A stretch of 63,477 nucleotides of DNA from CAYLUN01 sp964386865. Its GTDB lineage: Bacteria > Verrucomicrobiota > Kiritimatiellia > RFP12 > UBA1067. A program made the translations under genes and the position numbers. Positions 1 to 8,033 of the stretch are shown in pieces. Position 1 is the first letter of the stretch, and each line of letters begins with the position of its first letter. Below the pieces are notes generated by a model that was not told the origin of the DNA, did not search any database, and saw only the letters and a list, made by a program, of their open reading frames with translations. The DNA lies in NCBI GenBank assembly GCA_964386865.1, contig CAYLUN010000026.1:1-63477 (forward strand). Reading direction: 5' to 3'.

Positions 1-1022
1 AGGAGCATCCGCTGCGCTACCACGCGCATACGATGGTGCTGCGCAGCATGAAGCGCGCGCTGTACTCGGCCGAGAAGATCGGCCACTTCGGCTTGGCCAA
101 AGATTTCTACGCGCACTTCACCTCGCCGATCCGGCGCTACCCGGACTTGGTTCTGCACCGCCAGCTCGCGGACTACCTCGACGGCAAGGGCGGAAAACTG
201 CCACAGAACTACTTGGTACAGACCGCGTTTCTGGCGACGGAGCGCGAGCAGATTGCGGACGACGCCTCGCGGCAGCTGATTGAGATCAAGAAGTTCCGCT
301 TCCTGCAGCAGCAGCTCGACGAGAAGAAGCTGATCGAATACCGTGCGGTGGTGGCCAAGTGTACCAACTACGGCGTGTTCATCGACATCCCCGACTTGGC
401 GATGGGCGGCATGATCCATATCTCGAACCTCTCGAAGCAGTTCGTGCGGTTCAACCCGGCCAACGAGTCGCTCAGCGCGGGCTCGGCGATCTACCGCGTG
501 GGCACGGTTCTGCAGGTGCAGGTGGCGACCGTGGACTTCAACCTGCGCCGCGCTGACTTCATGCTGGTCAGCGGCCCCGAGGAGAAGGCGGAGGACGGAG
601 GTCGGCGGTCAGAAGACGGAGGACGGCGGTCAGAGGTCGGAGGACGGCGGTCGGAGGCCGGAGGTCGGAGGTCGGACGACAGAGGCCGGAAGGCGGCGGC
701 CGGCGGCCGGCAGATGCAGAGCCGGGACACGCGGCCGGGCGGCGGAAGTCAGAGGTCGGAGGTCGGCGGTCGGAGGTCGGACGGACAGAGGCCGGGCGGC
801 GCGGAGCCGAAGCCCGCAGACGGCGCAGGGAAGCCGCACGGCGGCGGACGAGGCATGCAGAGCCGGGTCACGCGGCCGGGCGGCGGAACTCCGAGGCCGG
901 AGGCCGGAGGTCGGCGGTCGGACGGACAGAAGCCGGCCAGCGGCGGCCAGAAGCCGAGTGGAGGCCGGAGTCCTGAGAGCGGGCGCGGGCGCGGGCGGCC
1001 GGGCGGACGTGGCCCCCGCTGA
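1..1022 (+). CDS. rnr: Ribonuclease R, C-terminal part (5' end outside window)
   Basis: This is the 3'-to-5' exoribonuclease of the RNB family, which degrades structured RNA. The frame is open back to base 3, so the gene starts before the window. The end of the catalytic domain carries the conserved HFTSPIRRYPDL block (about bases 117-152). An S1 RNA-binding domain follows (about 333-570, with TNYGVFID near its start). The last 145 or so residues (from about base 585) are low-complexity Gly/Arg/Ser/Pro-rich sequence made of GGRRS-type heptads plus a longer internal duplication. RNase R proteins often end in a basic tail, but this one is unusually long and regular and is built from DNA-level repeats. 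The enzyme assignment is firm. Whether the tail has a function is unknown. Confidence 0.93.
   Translation, partial: EHPLRYHAHTMVLRSMKRALYSAEKIGHFGLAKDFYAHFTSPIRRYPDLVLHRQLADYLDGKGGKLPQNYLVQTAFLATEREQIADDASRQLIEIKKFRFLQQQLDEKKLIEYRAVVAKCTNYGVFIDIPDLAMGGMIHISNLSKQFVRFNPANESLSAGSAIYRVGTVLQVQVATVDFNLRRADFMLVSGPEEKAEDGGRRSEDGGRRSEVGGRRSEAGGRRSDDRGRKAAAGGRQMQSRDTRPGGGSQRSEVGGRRSDGQRPGGAEPKPADGAGKPHGGGRGMQSRVTRPGGGTPRPEAGGRRSDGQKPASGGQKPSGGRSPESGRGRGRPGGRGPR
585..945 (+). repeat. Nested tandem repeats inside the RNase R tail
   Basis: Roughly 21-bp units (GGAGGTCGG/GGACGGCGG variants followed by TCAGA or TCGGA) repeat from about 590 to 680 and encode GGRRS(E/D)x heptads. On a larger scale a block of about 95 bp is duplicated: 709-803 and 849-943 both encode MQSR-TRPGGG followed by GGRRSDGQ. 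The 15-mer GAGGTCGGAGGTCGG in this tail recurs in intergenic DNA at 53376-53390. Confidence 0.85.
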
Positions 1023-1046
1023 GCGTGGCTTCTGGTCGGGGAGTTG

Positions 1047-2564
1047 TCAGCGCATCTGGTGCCAGGATCTGCCGTCGCGTGCCAGCAACTCGTCGGCGGC
1101 TGCGGGCCCGTCCGAGCCCGCCGGGTAGGCGTGCAGCGGGCAGGTCTCCGGCGCATTCCGCCAGGCATCGAGCACGGGCGTGAAGAGCTGCCACGACGCG
1201 TCAATGATGTCGCCGCGCACGAACAGCGTGTGGTCGTGGAGCATCGCGTCGAGCAGCAGGCGCGCGTAGGCGTCCGGCGTCTCGGCGCTGTCCAGCTCCG
1301 CGTAGTCGAAGTGTAGGCGCATGTCGCCCAGATGCAGCTTGGGCCCGGGACGCTTGGCCTGCAGCAACAGGCCGACGCCCTCCTGAGGCTGCACGCGGAG
1401 CGTCAGAACATTGGGCGGCAGCGTGTCGGGCGAGTCCGAGAAGATCGAGTGCGGCACGCGCTTGAAGACCAGCGCGATCTCGCTGGCTCGCGCGGCGAGC
1501 CTCTTGCCGGCGCGTATGTAGAAGGGCACGCCGCGCCACCGCCAGTTGTCGATGTAGAACGTGGCCGCCACATAGGTCTCCGTCTGCGAGGACGGGTTTC
1601 CTCCCGGCTCATCGAGATAGCCGGGCAGCCCGCTGCCGGACGCGTACTGGCCCCGCACGATGTCGGAGCTGATCCGCGCGGGCGAAAAGGGGCGTATCGC
1701 TTGGATGACCTTCACTTTCTCGGCGTGAAGAGCGTCCGCGGTGAAAGAGGCGGGCGGCTCCATCGCCACGAGCGCGAGCATCTGCAGCAGGTGGTTCTGA
1801 AACATGTCGCGCAGCAGCCCGGACGAGTCGAAATAGCTGGCGCGCCCCTCCAGGCCGACCGTCTCCGCGACCGTGATCTGAACGTGGTCGACGCTCTGCG
1901 AGTTCCAGATCGGCTCGAAGAGCACGTTGGCGAAGCGCAGCATCAGGATGTTCTGGACGGTGTCCTTGGCCAGATAGTGGTCGACGCGGAAGATCTGGTC
2001 CTCCTGCACGTAGCGGTGCAAGAACGCGTCCAGCTCGGCGGCCGACGCGGTGTCGGAGCCGAACGGCTTCTCCAAGGCGAGGTGGCGCCAAGGCCCGCTC
2101 CCGCCGCTGTCGTGGAGCAGCCCCTGCGCGGCCAGCCGCTCGATGAGCGGGCGGCACGACGCGGGAGGCGTGGCGAAAAAGTAAAGCCGGTTGAACGGCG
2201 CGGGTGTCTCGAGGGCGTCCAGCTGGGCCAGGTGGCGGGCCAAGCTGCGGAACGTGTCCTCGTCGGCGGGGTCGGCGCGGACGTAGGTAATCCGCGACAG
2301 GAAGTTGTCGCGGTCCGGGCCAGAGGCGGAGGGGGGGAGCGCCTCCGCGGAGAGGGCGCGGAACGCGGCGTCGTCATGCGGCGTGCGCCCGCAGCCGACA
2401 ATGCGCGAGCAGGCGTGCAGCAGGCCCGCGCGGGCGAGCTGGTACAGCGAGGGGATGAGCTTGCGTCGGGTCAGGTCGCCGGTCGCCCCAAAGAAAACCA
2501 GCACGCACGGCGCGGGAGAGACTTCAAGGCGAGAGGAACTCGGCGTGGAGTGTGGGTGATGCAT
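1047..2564 (-). CDS. zwf: Glucose-6-phosphate 1-dehydrogenase
   Basis: This enzyme oxidises glucose 6-phosphate to 6-phosphogluconolactone with NAD(P)+, the first step of the oxidative pentose phosphate pathway, in the cytoplasm. The nucleotide-binding motif GATGDLTRR lies at residues 26-34. LEKPFGSD and the catalytic-site block RVDHYLAKD follow at about 164-171 and 193-201. The length of 505 residues is typical for the family. I use the ATG at 2564; an in-frame TTG five codons upstream is possible, and neither has a strong ribosome-binding site. The gene converges on rnr with only 24 bases between the stops. No pgl or gnd gene lies beside it. Confidence 0.95.
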   Translation of the reverse strand: MHHPHSTPSSSRLEVSPAPCVLVFFGATGDLTRRKLIPSLYQLARAGLLHACSRIVGCGRTPHDDAAFRALSAEALPPSASGPDRDNFLSRITYVRADPADEDTFRSLARHLAQLDALETPAPFNRLYFFATPPASCRPLIERLAAQGLLHDSGGSGPWRHLALEKPFGSDTASAAELDAFLHRYVQEDQIFRVDHYLAKDTVQNILMLRFANVLFEPIWNSQSVDHVQITVAETVGLEGRASYFDSSGLLRDMFQNHLLQMLALVAMEPPASFTADALHAEKVKVIQAIRPFSPARISSDIVRGQYASGSGLPGYLDEPGGNPSSQTETYVAATFYIDNWRWRGVPFYIRAGKRLAARASEIALVFKRVPHSIFSDSPDTLPPNVLTLRVQPQEGVGLLLQAKRPGPKLHLGDMRLHFDYAELDSAETPDAYARLLLDAMLHDHTLFVRGDIIDASWQLFTPVLDAWRNAPETCPLHAYPAGSDGPAAADELLARDGRSWHQMR

Positions 2565-2740
2565 GTCTGCATGATGCAACAGGGACGCTGAGGTGTCAAC
2601 GGGTTATGGAGCGCCGCGCTTGACTTTTCGCCCCTGTTTTGGTTCAGTTAGACCGTTGTAAGAGTGCTTCAGTTGTCCACGTCGTGTGCGCCGGAGCGCA
2701 GGCCAGGGCCGACAAAAAATCGATTACGTATTGTTCGAAC

Positions 2741-4093
2741 ATGACAAACAAAAAAAGTAGCGTAGACGTCGTGCATGCAGGTTCGCTGTCCTTGCGAAAC
2801 ACGGTTATTTCAATAGCGATCATCGCCTGCCTGTTTTTCATTTTCGGCTTCTGCACCTGGATCAACGCGATTCTGATCCCGTATTTTAAGATCGCGTGCG
2901 AGCTGAATACGGCCCAGTCGTTGCTGGTCGCGTTTGCCTTTTACATCGCCTATTTCGTGATGGCTATACCTGCGGCGCACCTGCTGGAGAAGGTCGGGTT
3001 TAAGAAGGGGATCATGATAGGCTTCTGGATCATGGCGGCGGGCGCGCTTATCTTTGTGCCGGCTGCGCTGACCCGAACGTATGGGATTTTCCTCTTGGGG
3101 CTTTTCTCGATCGGTACAGGCCTGGCCATTCTTCAGCCCGCCGCCAACACCTACATCACCCTGGTCGGGTCGAAAGCGCGGGCCGCGCAGCGGATGAGCA
3201 TTATGGGCGTCTGCAATAAGACCGCGGGGATTATTGCGCCGCTCTTGCTGGCGGCGGCCATACTCAGGCCCACGGACACGGAGCTGTTCAAGCAGCTGCC
3301 GCTCATGGCGGAGGCCGCGCGAAACGCGGCGTTGGACGAGCTGATCCAGCGCGTGATTATCCCCTACGCGAGCATGGCCGTTTTTCTGTTTGGCTTCGGG
3401 CTGTTCGTGCGCTTTTCGATCTTGCCGGAAATCGACACCAACTCTGAGAACCCCGCGGTGGCGGGCGCCAATTCAGGCAAGACCAGCATCCTTCATTTCC
3501 CGTACCTTATTTTGGGCGCCGTCGCAATCTTTCTGCATGTGGGGTCGCAGGTGATTGGCATTAACACCATCATCGGCTACGCGCAGTCGCTGAATCTGCC
3601 GCTGCTTGAAGCCAAAGTGTTTCCTTCGTATATTTTGGGGGTGACGATGTTCGGCTTTCTGTCGGGGATCGTGCTTATTCCCAAGTTCGTCAGCCACCTC
3701 ACGGTCTTGCGCGTCTGCACCACGTCGGCTATCGTTCTGACGCTTCTGTTTTTCGTCGTGCGCGGGCAGGTCACGTTTCTCGGTCATACGGCCGACCTGT
3801 CGCTGTGGGTTCTGGTCATACTGGGGCTCTCCAACTCGCTGATGTACTCCACGATATGGCCGCTGGCGCTACATGAGCTTGGCCGGTTCACCAAAATGGG
3901 GGGGTCGATCCTGGTGATGGGGCTGAGCGGAAGCGCGGTCCTCCCGCTCATTTACGGGTTCTTTGCTGATCGTTTTGGGACTCACGCTGCGTACTGGGTG
4001 CTGATGCCGTGCTATATCTATCTGGTCTTCTATGCGTATTTCGGGTACCGCGTCAGAAGCTGGACGACGAAAGCGGCGACGTCTCCCGCGTAG
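2741..4093 (+). CDS. FHS-family sugar:H+ symporter (FucP/GluP/NagP type)
   Basis: This is an inner-membrane major facilitator protein of the fucose-galactose-glucose (FHS) family with about 12 hydrophobic segments over 450 residues. The first helix has FFIFGFCTWINAILIPYFK, typical of the GluP/NagP branch. E. coli FucP has an Asp in the corresponding helix (LNDIL), where this protein has NAIL, so fucose specificity should not be assumed. The ATG at 2741 is preferred over an upstream extension because the hydrophobic core begins soon after it. It follows zwf divergently. A fucosidase gene lies 5 kb downstream, so fucose is one candidate substrate; glucose, galactose and N-acetylglucosamine are others. 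Confidence 0.85.
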   Translation: MTNKKSSVDVVHAGSLSLRNTVISIAIIACLFFIFGFCTWINAILIPYFKIACELNTAQSLLVAFAFYIAYFVMAIPAAHLLEKVGFKKGIMIGFWIMAAGALIFVPAALTRTYGIFLLGLFSIGTGLAILQPAANTYITLVGSKARAAQRMSIMGVCNKTAGIIAPLLLAAAILRPTDTELFKQLPLMAEAARNAALDELIQRVIIPYASMAVFLFGFGLFVRFSILPEIDTNSENPAVAGANSGKTSILHFPYLILGAVAIFLHVGSQVIGINTIIGYAQSLNLPLLEAKVFPSYILGVTMFGFLSGIVLIPKFVSHLTVLRVCTTSAIVLTLLFFVVRGQVTFLGHTADLSLWVLVILGLSNSLMYSTIWPLALHELGRFTKMGGSILVMGLSGSAVLPLIYGFFADRFGTHAAYWVLMPCYIYLVFYAYFGYRVRSWTTKAATSPA

Positions 4094-4134
4094 GGGGGAA
4101 CGCACGCTTTCTTTGCGTCGGCGACGGGCAGCGT

Positions 4135-4207
4135 GGGCGAGCAGACGCTCGCCCCTCCCGCCCTGCTGACACGGCCGTCAAGGGAAGGGACGCGCGTCTG
4201 CGCGTCC
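4135..4207. repeat. Two perfect GC-rich hairpins in the intergenic spacer
   Basis: GGGCGAGC at 4135-4142 pairs with GCTCGCCC at 4147-4154 around the loop AGAC. GGACGCGC at 4188-4195 pairs with GCGCGTCC at 4200-4207 around GTCT. Neither is followed by a T tract, so they are not typical intrinsic terminators. They look like palindromic intergenic repeats. They occupy the spacer between the symporter gene and the oxidase cluster. Confidence 0.6.
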
Positions 4208-4262
4208 GCTTTGCATGTGAGTCGTGCGTGCGCTCCGCGGGTAATCTGCGCGCGGTTTGCCA

Positions 4263-4291
4263 TTGACTGAGGCAAGGGGCGGCGATACACT
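4263..4291 (+). promoter_or_regulatory. Sigma-70-like promoter of the sugar oxidation cluster
   Basis: TTGACT (4263-4268), a 17-base spacer, and TACACT (4286-4291). Transcription would start near 4298, about 30 bases before the ATG at 4329. Confidence 0.65.
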
Positions 4292-4328
4292 CCCCACGAT
4301 GCTGAAAACTGCGTACGAGGGAGCATGT

Positions 4329-4916
4329 ATGGCCAAAGGCCCTGAAGTCGTTTCGTCGCGCCGCACCTGTCTAAAGTTCATGGCTGTCGCCGCGGGCGGC
4401 GTGGCTGCGGGAGCCGGAACGGCCGCGCTGGTCGGCAAGATGGGCCCTGCGCCCAAAGGGCCGTTCGGCGTGCTGACGCCGGAGCAGGCGCGGCTGGTGG
4501 AGGCCGTCTGCGAGCAGATCATCCCCGCGGACAAAGACCCCGGCGCGCGCGAGGCGGGCGTCGTTCACTTCATCGACAAGCAGTTGGGCGGGACGTATGC
4601 GCGCTTCGCCGAGAAGTACCGCGCCGGCCTTTCCTGCCTGCAGCGGACCAGCCAAGCCCTGCACCAGAGAGACTTTGAGGCGTTGCCCTGGCCTGACCAG
4701 ACGCGCGTGCTGCAGGCGCTGGAGTCGGGGAAGGTTCCCAAAGACATCTGGACGGACCCCGGCGCCAAGGAGTTCTTCAGCCTGATCCGCGATCACGCCA
4801 TGCAGGGATTCTACGGCAGCCCGCGCCACGGCGGCAACCGCAACTACGCGAGCTACAAGATGATGGGGCTCGAGTATCCGCGGCTAATCGGCCAGAACCG
4901 GTATGCGGGAGGCTGA
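4329..4916 (+). CDS. Gluconate 2-dehydrogenase subunit 3 family protein, Tat-exported
   Basis: This is the small subunit of membrane-associated GMC-type sugar or sugar-acid dehydrogenases, which escorts the flavoprotein through the Tat pathway. The 195-residue protein opens with a twin-arginine signal (SRRTCLKF followed by a hydrophobic Ala/Gly stretch). A subunit-3 domain follows, with an early LTPEQARLVEAVCEQIIPAD block. The ATG at 4329 is chosen because GAGGGA sits just upstream and the predicted transcript starts near 4298. The GMC flavoprotein gene follows after 65 bases and a multihaem cytochrome gene after that, the usual three-part arrangement. The substrate cannot be read from the sequence. 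Confidence 0.85.
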   Translation: MAKGPEVVSSRRTCLKFMAVAAGGVAAGAGTAALVGKMGPAPKGPFGVLTPEQARLVEAVCEQIIPADKDPGAREAGVVHFIDKQLGGTYARFAEKYRAGLSCLQRTSQALHQRDFEALPWPDQTRVLQALESGKVPKDIWTDPGAKEFFSLIRDHAMQGFYGSPRHGGNRNYASYKMMGLEYPRLIGQNRYAGG

Positions 4917-4981
4917 ATCTGGAGGCTTGAAGCTGGCGGCGGTTGACTGGGCGCTGGCGAGCGGAATGCGGAAAAGGGGGC

Positions 4982-6646
4982 GTGGTGGCCAACAGACATG
5001 TGAACGCGGTGGTGATCGGTGCGGGCGCGGGCGGCGGTGTGGTCGCCAACGTGCTCGCCGAGGCGGGCCTGTCGGTGGTGCTGCTGGAGCGGGGCAAGTG
5101 GCAGACCTATGCCGACCATGACGACGACGAGCTGACTTCCCAGCGCACGACTGTGTTGGGCAACGCGTACGGGCCCGACGACGCGCGGCATCGCCGCGTG
5201 ATCGAGAATGCCGATGGCTCGACGCGCATCGTGCTGCCGAGCGAAGGCGGTTACAACAACAACGCGGCCTGTGTGGGCAGCGGAACCCTCAGCTACGGTG
5301 CCATGGCGTGGCGCTTCATGCCTCAGGACTTCCGTCTGAAGTCGATCTACGGCTGCCCGGAAGGGTCGACGCTGGACGACTGGCCGATCTCGTATGACGA
5401 GCTTGAGCCTTGTTACGAGCGGGCCGAGTGGGAGATCGGCGTGGCGGGCAGCGACGAGGGGAACCCCTTCGCTCCGCCGCGCAAGAAGCCGCGCCCGATG
5501 CCCGCGTTTCCCTATAACAAAGAGGGACGCATTCTCTACGATGCGGCCAAGCGCCTCGGCTGGCATCCCTTTCCGGTTCCGATGCTGCGCAACTCCATTC
5601 CGTACGGCGGGCGCCCGAAGTGCATACACATGCGCTCCTGCTGCGGCTTCGCCTGCCCGATCAACGCCAAGTGCGGCACGCAGAACACGGTGATACCCGT
5701 CGCGCTCGCCACGGGAAACTGCGAGCTGCGCACGGACGCCGTCGCGAGCGAAGTGATCGTGGACGAGCGAGGGCGTGCCCGGGGCGTCAAGTATTTCGAC
5801 GCGAGAGACCGGCAGCAGGTGCAGACGGCGGATCTGGTGGTGGTCTCGTGTTCGGCCACGGAAACGCCCCGCCTCTTGCTCAACTCGAAGTCGAAGCTCT
5901 TCCCCAACGGCGCGGGAAACAACAGCGACTGGGTGGGGCGCAACCTGCAGGGGCACTGCTACTGCGGCGCGAACGGGTTTATGTCCGAGGAGATCTACGA
6001 GGAGTCCGGCCCCGGATCCTCGGTCGCTTTCTGCGACTTCAGCCACGGTAACAAAGGGCTGTGCGGCGGCGCGATGATGGCTAACGAGTTCATTTCGCTG
6101 CCGTATGCGTTCACGCGTACGCGCCCGCCGGGCTCGGCGTCGTGGGGGCTGGCCCACAAGGCGTTTCAGCGCGGCATGTACAAGCGGATCATTCGCGTGA
6201 TGGGCCCCGTTCAGGAGATGCCCGTGTTCGAGTCACGCGTGCGCGTCGACCCCGTCGTGAAAGACCACTGGGGTATCCCGGTTGTCCGTTTGTCTGGGCG
6301 CCGCCATCCGCACGACGTCGAAATCGCCAAGTTCATGGTGGACAAGGTGTCGGCCCTGTTGCGCGAGGCGGGCGCCACAGACATTTGGTCGTGGGTTCCA
6401 GGGCTTGGCGGGCCGAGCGGCGGCCAGCACCAGGCGGGCACCTGCCGCATGGGCAACGACCCCAAGACCTCGGTGGCCAACCGCTACGGCCAGGTGCACG
6501 AGATCGACAACCTGTTCGTCGCGGACGGCAGCCTCAACGTGACCAACGGCGGGTTCAATCCGGCGCTGACGATCATGGCGCTCGGCTACTGGGTCGGCGA
6601 GTACATCGCGAGGGAGTGGAAGGGTGGCAGCAGGTTCAGAGGTTGA
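4982..6646 (+). CDS. GMC-family FAD-dependent oxidoreductase (sugar/alcohol dehydrogenase large subunit)
   Basis: This is the flavoprotein subunit that oxidises a sugar, sugar acid or alcohol and passes electrons to a cytochrome. The dinucleotide-binding motif VIGAGAGGG lies near the N-terminus, followed by LLERG. The C-terminus has HQAGTCRMG (active-site His) and NGGFNPALTIMAL (FAD-contacting Asn). At about 554 residues it matches gluconate 2-dehydrogenase large subunits. The likely start is GTG at 4982 (or 4985), just after AAAAGGGGG; upstream sequence in frame is spacer-like. It has no export signal of its own, so it probably hitchhikes with the Tat-exported subunit 3 encoded just before it. 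Confidence 0.9.
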   Translation: MVANRHVNAVVIGAGAGGGVVANVLAEAGLSVVLLERGKWQTYADHDDDELTSQRTTVLGNAYGPDDARHRRVIENADGSTRIVLPSEGGYNNNAACVGSGTLSYGAMAWRFMPQDFRLKSIYGCPEGSTLDDWPISYDELEPCYERAEWEIGVAGSDEGNPFAPPRKKPRPMPAFPYNKEGRILYDAAKRLGWHPFPVPMLRNSIPYGGRPKCIHMRSCCGFACPINAKCGTQNTVIPVALATGNCELRTDAVASEVIVDERGRARGVKYFDARDRQQVQTADLVVVSCSATETPRLLLNSKSKLFPNGAGNNSDWVGRNLQGHCYCGANGFMSEEIYEESGPGSSVAFCDFSHGNKGLCGGAMMANEFISLPYAFTRTRPPGSASWGLAHKAFQRGMYKRIIRVMGPVQEMPVFESRVRVDPVVKDHWGIPVVRLSGRRHPHDVEIAKFMVDKVSALLREAGATDIWSWVPGLGGPSGGQHQAGTCRMGNDPKTSVANRYGQVHEIDNLFVADGSLNVTNGGFNPALTIMALGYWVGEYIAREWKGGSRFRG

Positions 6647-6679
6647 TTGGCGGACTGGAGCGTTGGAATGTTGGACGGC

Positions 6680-6805
6680 AAGTCTCATTATGGGCAAAGA
6701 ACGCCTCACGGGGCCACTTACAGGCGCGCTAGACGAGGGCGAATTCGTTTGTGGGCCCGTAAGGGCCTTCCCTTCGTGCGCACCGTGTCATAATTGGAAT
6801 TGCTG
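6680..6805 (-). repeat. Interspersed MITE-like element, copy A
   Basis: Read on the minus strand, this segment aligns with 13832-13962. Shared blocks are CAGCAATTC-AATTA at the start, the identical GGGAAGGCCCTTACGGG, ACAAACGAATTCG, and GTGAGGCG near the end. Its ends are imperfect inverted repeats (CAATTATG and CATAATG). It lies between the flavoprotein and cytochrome genes of one cluster and encodes nothing recognisable. A run similar to GGAGCGTTGGAATGTTGG sits just before it (about 6656-6674). Confidence 0.7.
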
Positions 6806-6835
6806 AGTGTTGGTTGAGTGGGATGGTGGGTGAAA

Positions 6836-7909
6836 ATGAGCAAACAGAGAACAGGTATGCGGTTCCTGATGCCGCTGGCGCTGACAGCGGTGTTCCTGCT
6901 GTGTACGGTGCTCGGCGGCATCGGCTATTTCGAGTTCACTCCGCCCGAAAAGACCTGCTTGTCGTGTCATGAGATCCGCGCGTCGCACACGCGGTGGACC
7001 AACTCTGTACACCGCGGCGTCTCATGCAAGAAGTGTCACGGCGGCTCGGCCGACTCAATTCACGCGCTGCGCGAGAACGCCAAGCGGGTGTTCTACCACC
7101 TGACCGAGGCGGATCACAGCGACATGCGCCTCAGCGAGGAGCAGACGGAGCGGATGGTCGGCGCGTGCCAGAACTGCCACCCGCGCGAGTTCGCGCACTG
7201 GCGCGAGGGCGGCCACGGCACGAACTACGCGGCGATCTTCGCGGATGAGAAGCACAACAAGGCCGAGCAGCTGAACGACGACTGTCTGCGCTGCCACGGC
7301 ATGTTTTTCGAGGGTGCGATGGCAGACGCGGTGACGCCGCTCGACACGCGCGGCCCCTGGCGCTTCCGCGACCCCGCGCTGGCCGCTCGCCCGGTGATCC
7401 CGTGTCTGGCGTGCCACGAGCTGCACGCGCCGGGCAAGCCGTTTGCGAAAGAGCCCGGCTGCGCGGTGGCGGGCGGGGTGGCGGCGACCAACGCGCCCGT
7501 GTTCCGGCGCGACACGATCGCCTTTTACGTGCGGCAGGAGAAGGAGCACTTCGCGATGGACGACCTCTGCGTGCCCAAAATCGTCGACCAGGGCCGGCCG
7601 GTCAAGGTCTCGCACGATCCGCGCCAGCGCCTCTGCACGCAGTGCCACACGCCCAACGCGTTCGGGCAGGCGGGTACGGGCGATGACCGTACCCCGACGG
7701 GCGTTCACGAGGGCCTTAGCTGCGCGGCCTGCCACAAGCCGCACTCGAACAACGCGCGCGGCTCGTGCGCGGCGTGCCACCCCGCGCGCTCCTCCTGCGG
7801 CCTGGACGTGATGGCGATGGACACGACCTACCGCGCGAAGGCCAGCAAGCACAATATCCACACGGTGAAGTGCCTCGACTGCCACCCCTCCGGCGTGCCC
7901 AAGCGGTGA
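6836..7909 (+). CDS. Nine-haem membrane-anchored cytochrome c (NapC/NirT-like N-terminus)
   Basis: This is a periplasmic multihaem electron carrier of 357 residues. Residues about 10-32 form one hydrophobic anchor. Nine CxxCH haem-attachment motifs begin at residues 41, 64, 111, 150, 190, 267, 296, 311 and 346. Spacing is tight at both ends, with a gap between haems 5 and 6 (residues 195-266). The ATG at 6836 is used because it directly precedes the anchor; an earlier in-frame start at 6818 is possible. Lying behind the subunit 3 and GMC genes, it is the likely electron acceptor of the dehydrogenase and could pass electrons to a quinone pool or an extracellular route. That role is inferred from context. 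Confidence 0.88.
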   Translation: MSKQRTGMRFLMPLALTAVFLLCTVLGGIGYFEFTPPEKTCLSCHEIRASHTRWTNSVHRGVSCKKCHGGSADSIHALRENAKRVFYHLTEADHSDMRLSEEQTERMVGACQNCHPREFAHWREGGHGTNYAAIFADEKHNKAEQLNDDCLRCHGMFFEGAMADAVTPLDTRGPWRFRDPALAARPVIPCLACHELHAPGKPFAKEPGCAVAGGVAATNAPVFRRDTIAFYVRQEKEHFAMDDLCVPKIVDQGRPVKVSHDPRQRLCTQCHTPNAFGQAGTGDDRTPTGVHEGLSCAACHKPHSNNARGSCAACHPARSSCGLDVMAMDTTYRAKASKHNIHTVKCLDCHPSGVPKR

Positions 7910-7934
7910 CCCGAACGCCCAAAGGAGAGAAGTC

Positions 7935-8033
7935 ATGCGCTATCGGGTACGGGCGAGGCCTCCGGCTGCACACGTCACTTACGATTTACCCTTTGAAAAT
8001 CAAGAACGGCGGTGGTTGCCATATTGTCTTTGA
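7935..8033 (+). pseudogene. Cut-off gene start behind the cytochrome gene
   Basis: A perfect ribosome-binding site (AAAGGAG, about 7920-7926) sits 8 bases before an ATG at 7935. The frame reads MRYRVRARPPAAHV for about 14 codons, then runs through the 3' end of the opposite-strand lipoprotein gene into a stop at 8031-8033. GC content falls sharply at about 7975, exactly where the lipoprotein gene ends. I read this as the first codons of a fourth gene of the oxidation cluster whose remainder was replaced. A genuine 32-residue peptide is less likely. Confidence 0.4.

Noticed and set aside
1332..2591. 419-codon frame opposite zwf
   Set aside because: Antisense shadow of a firmly identified gene in GC-rich DNA; no recognisable domain.
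4135..4207. The two hairpins after the symporter gene as intrinsic terminators
   Set aside because: Neither is followed by a T tract on either strand.
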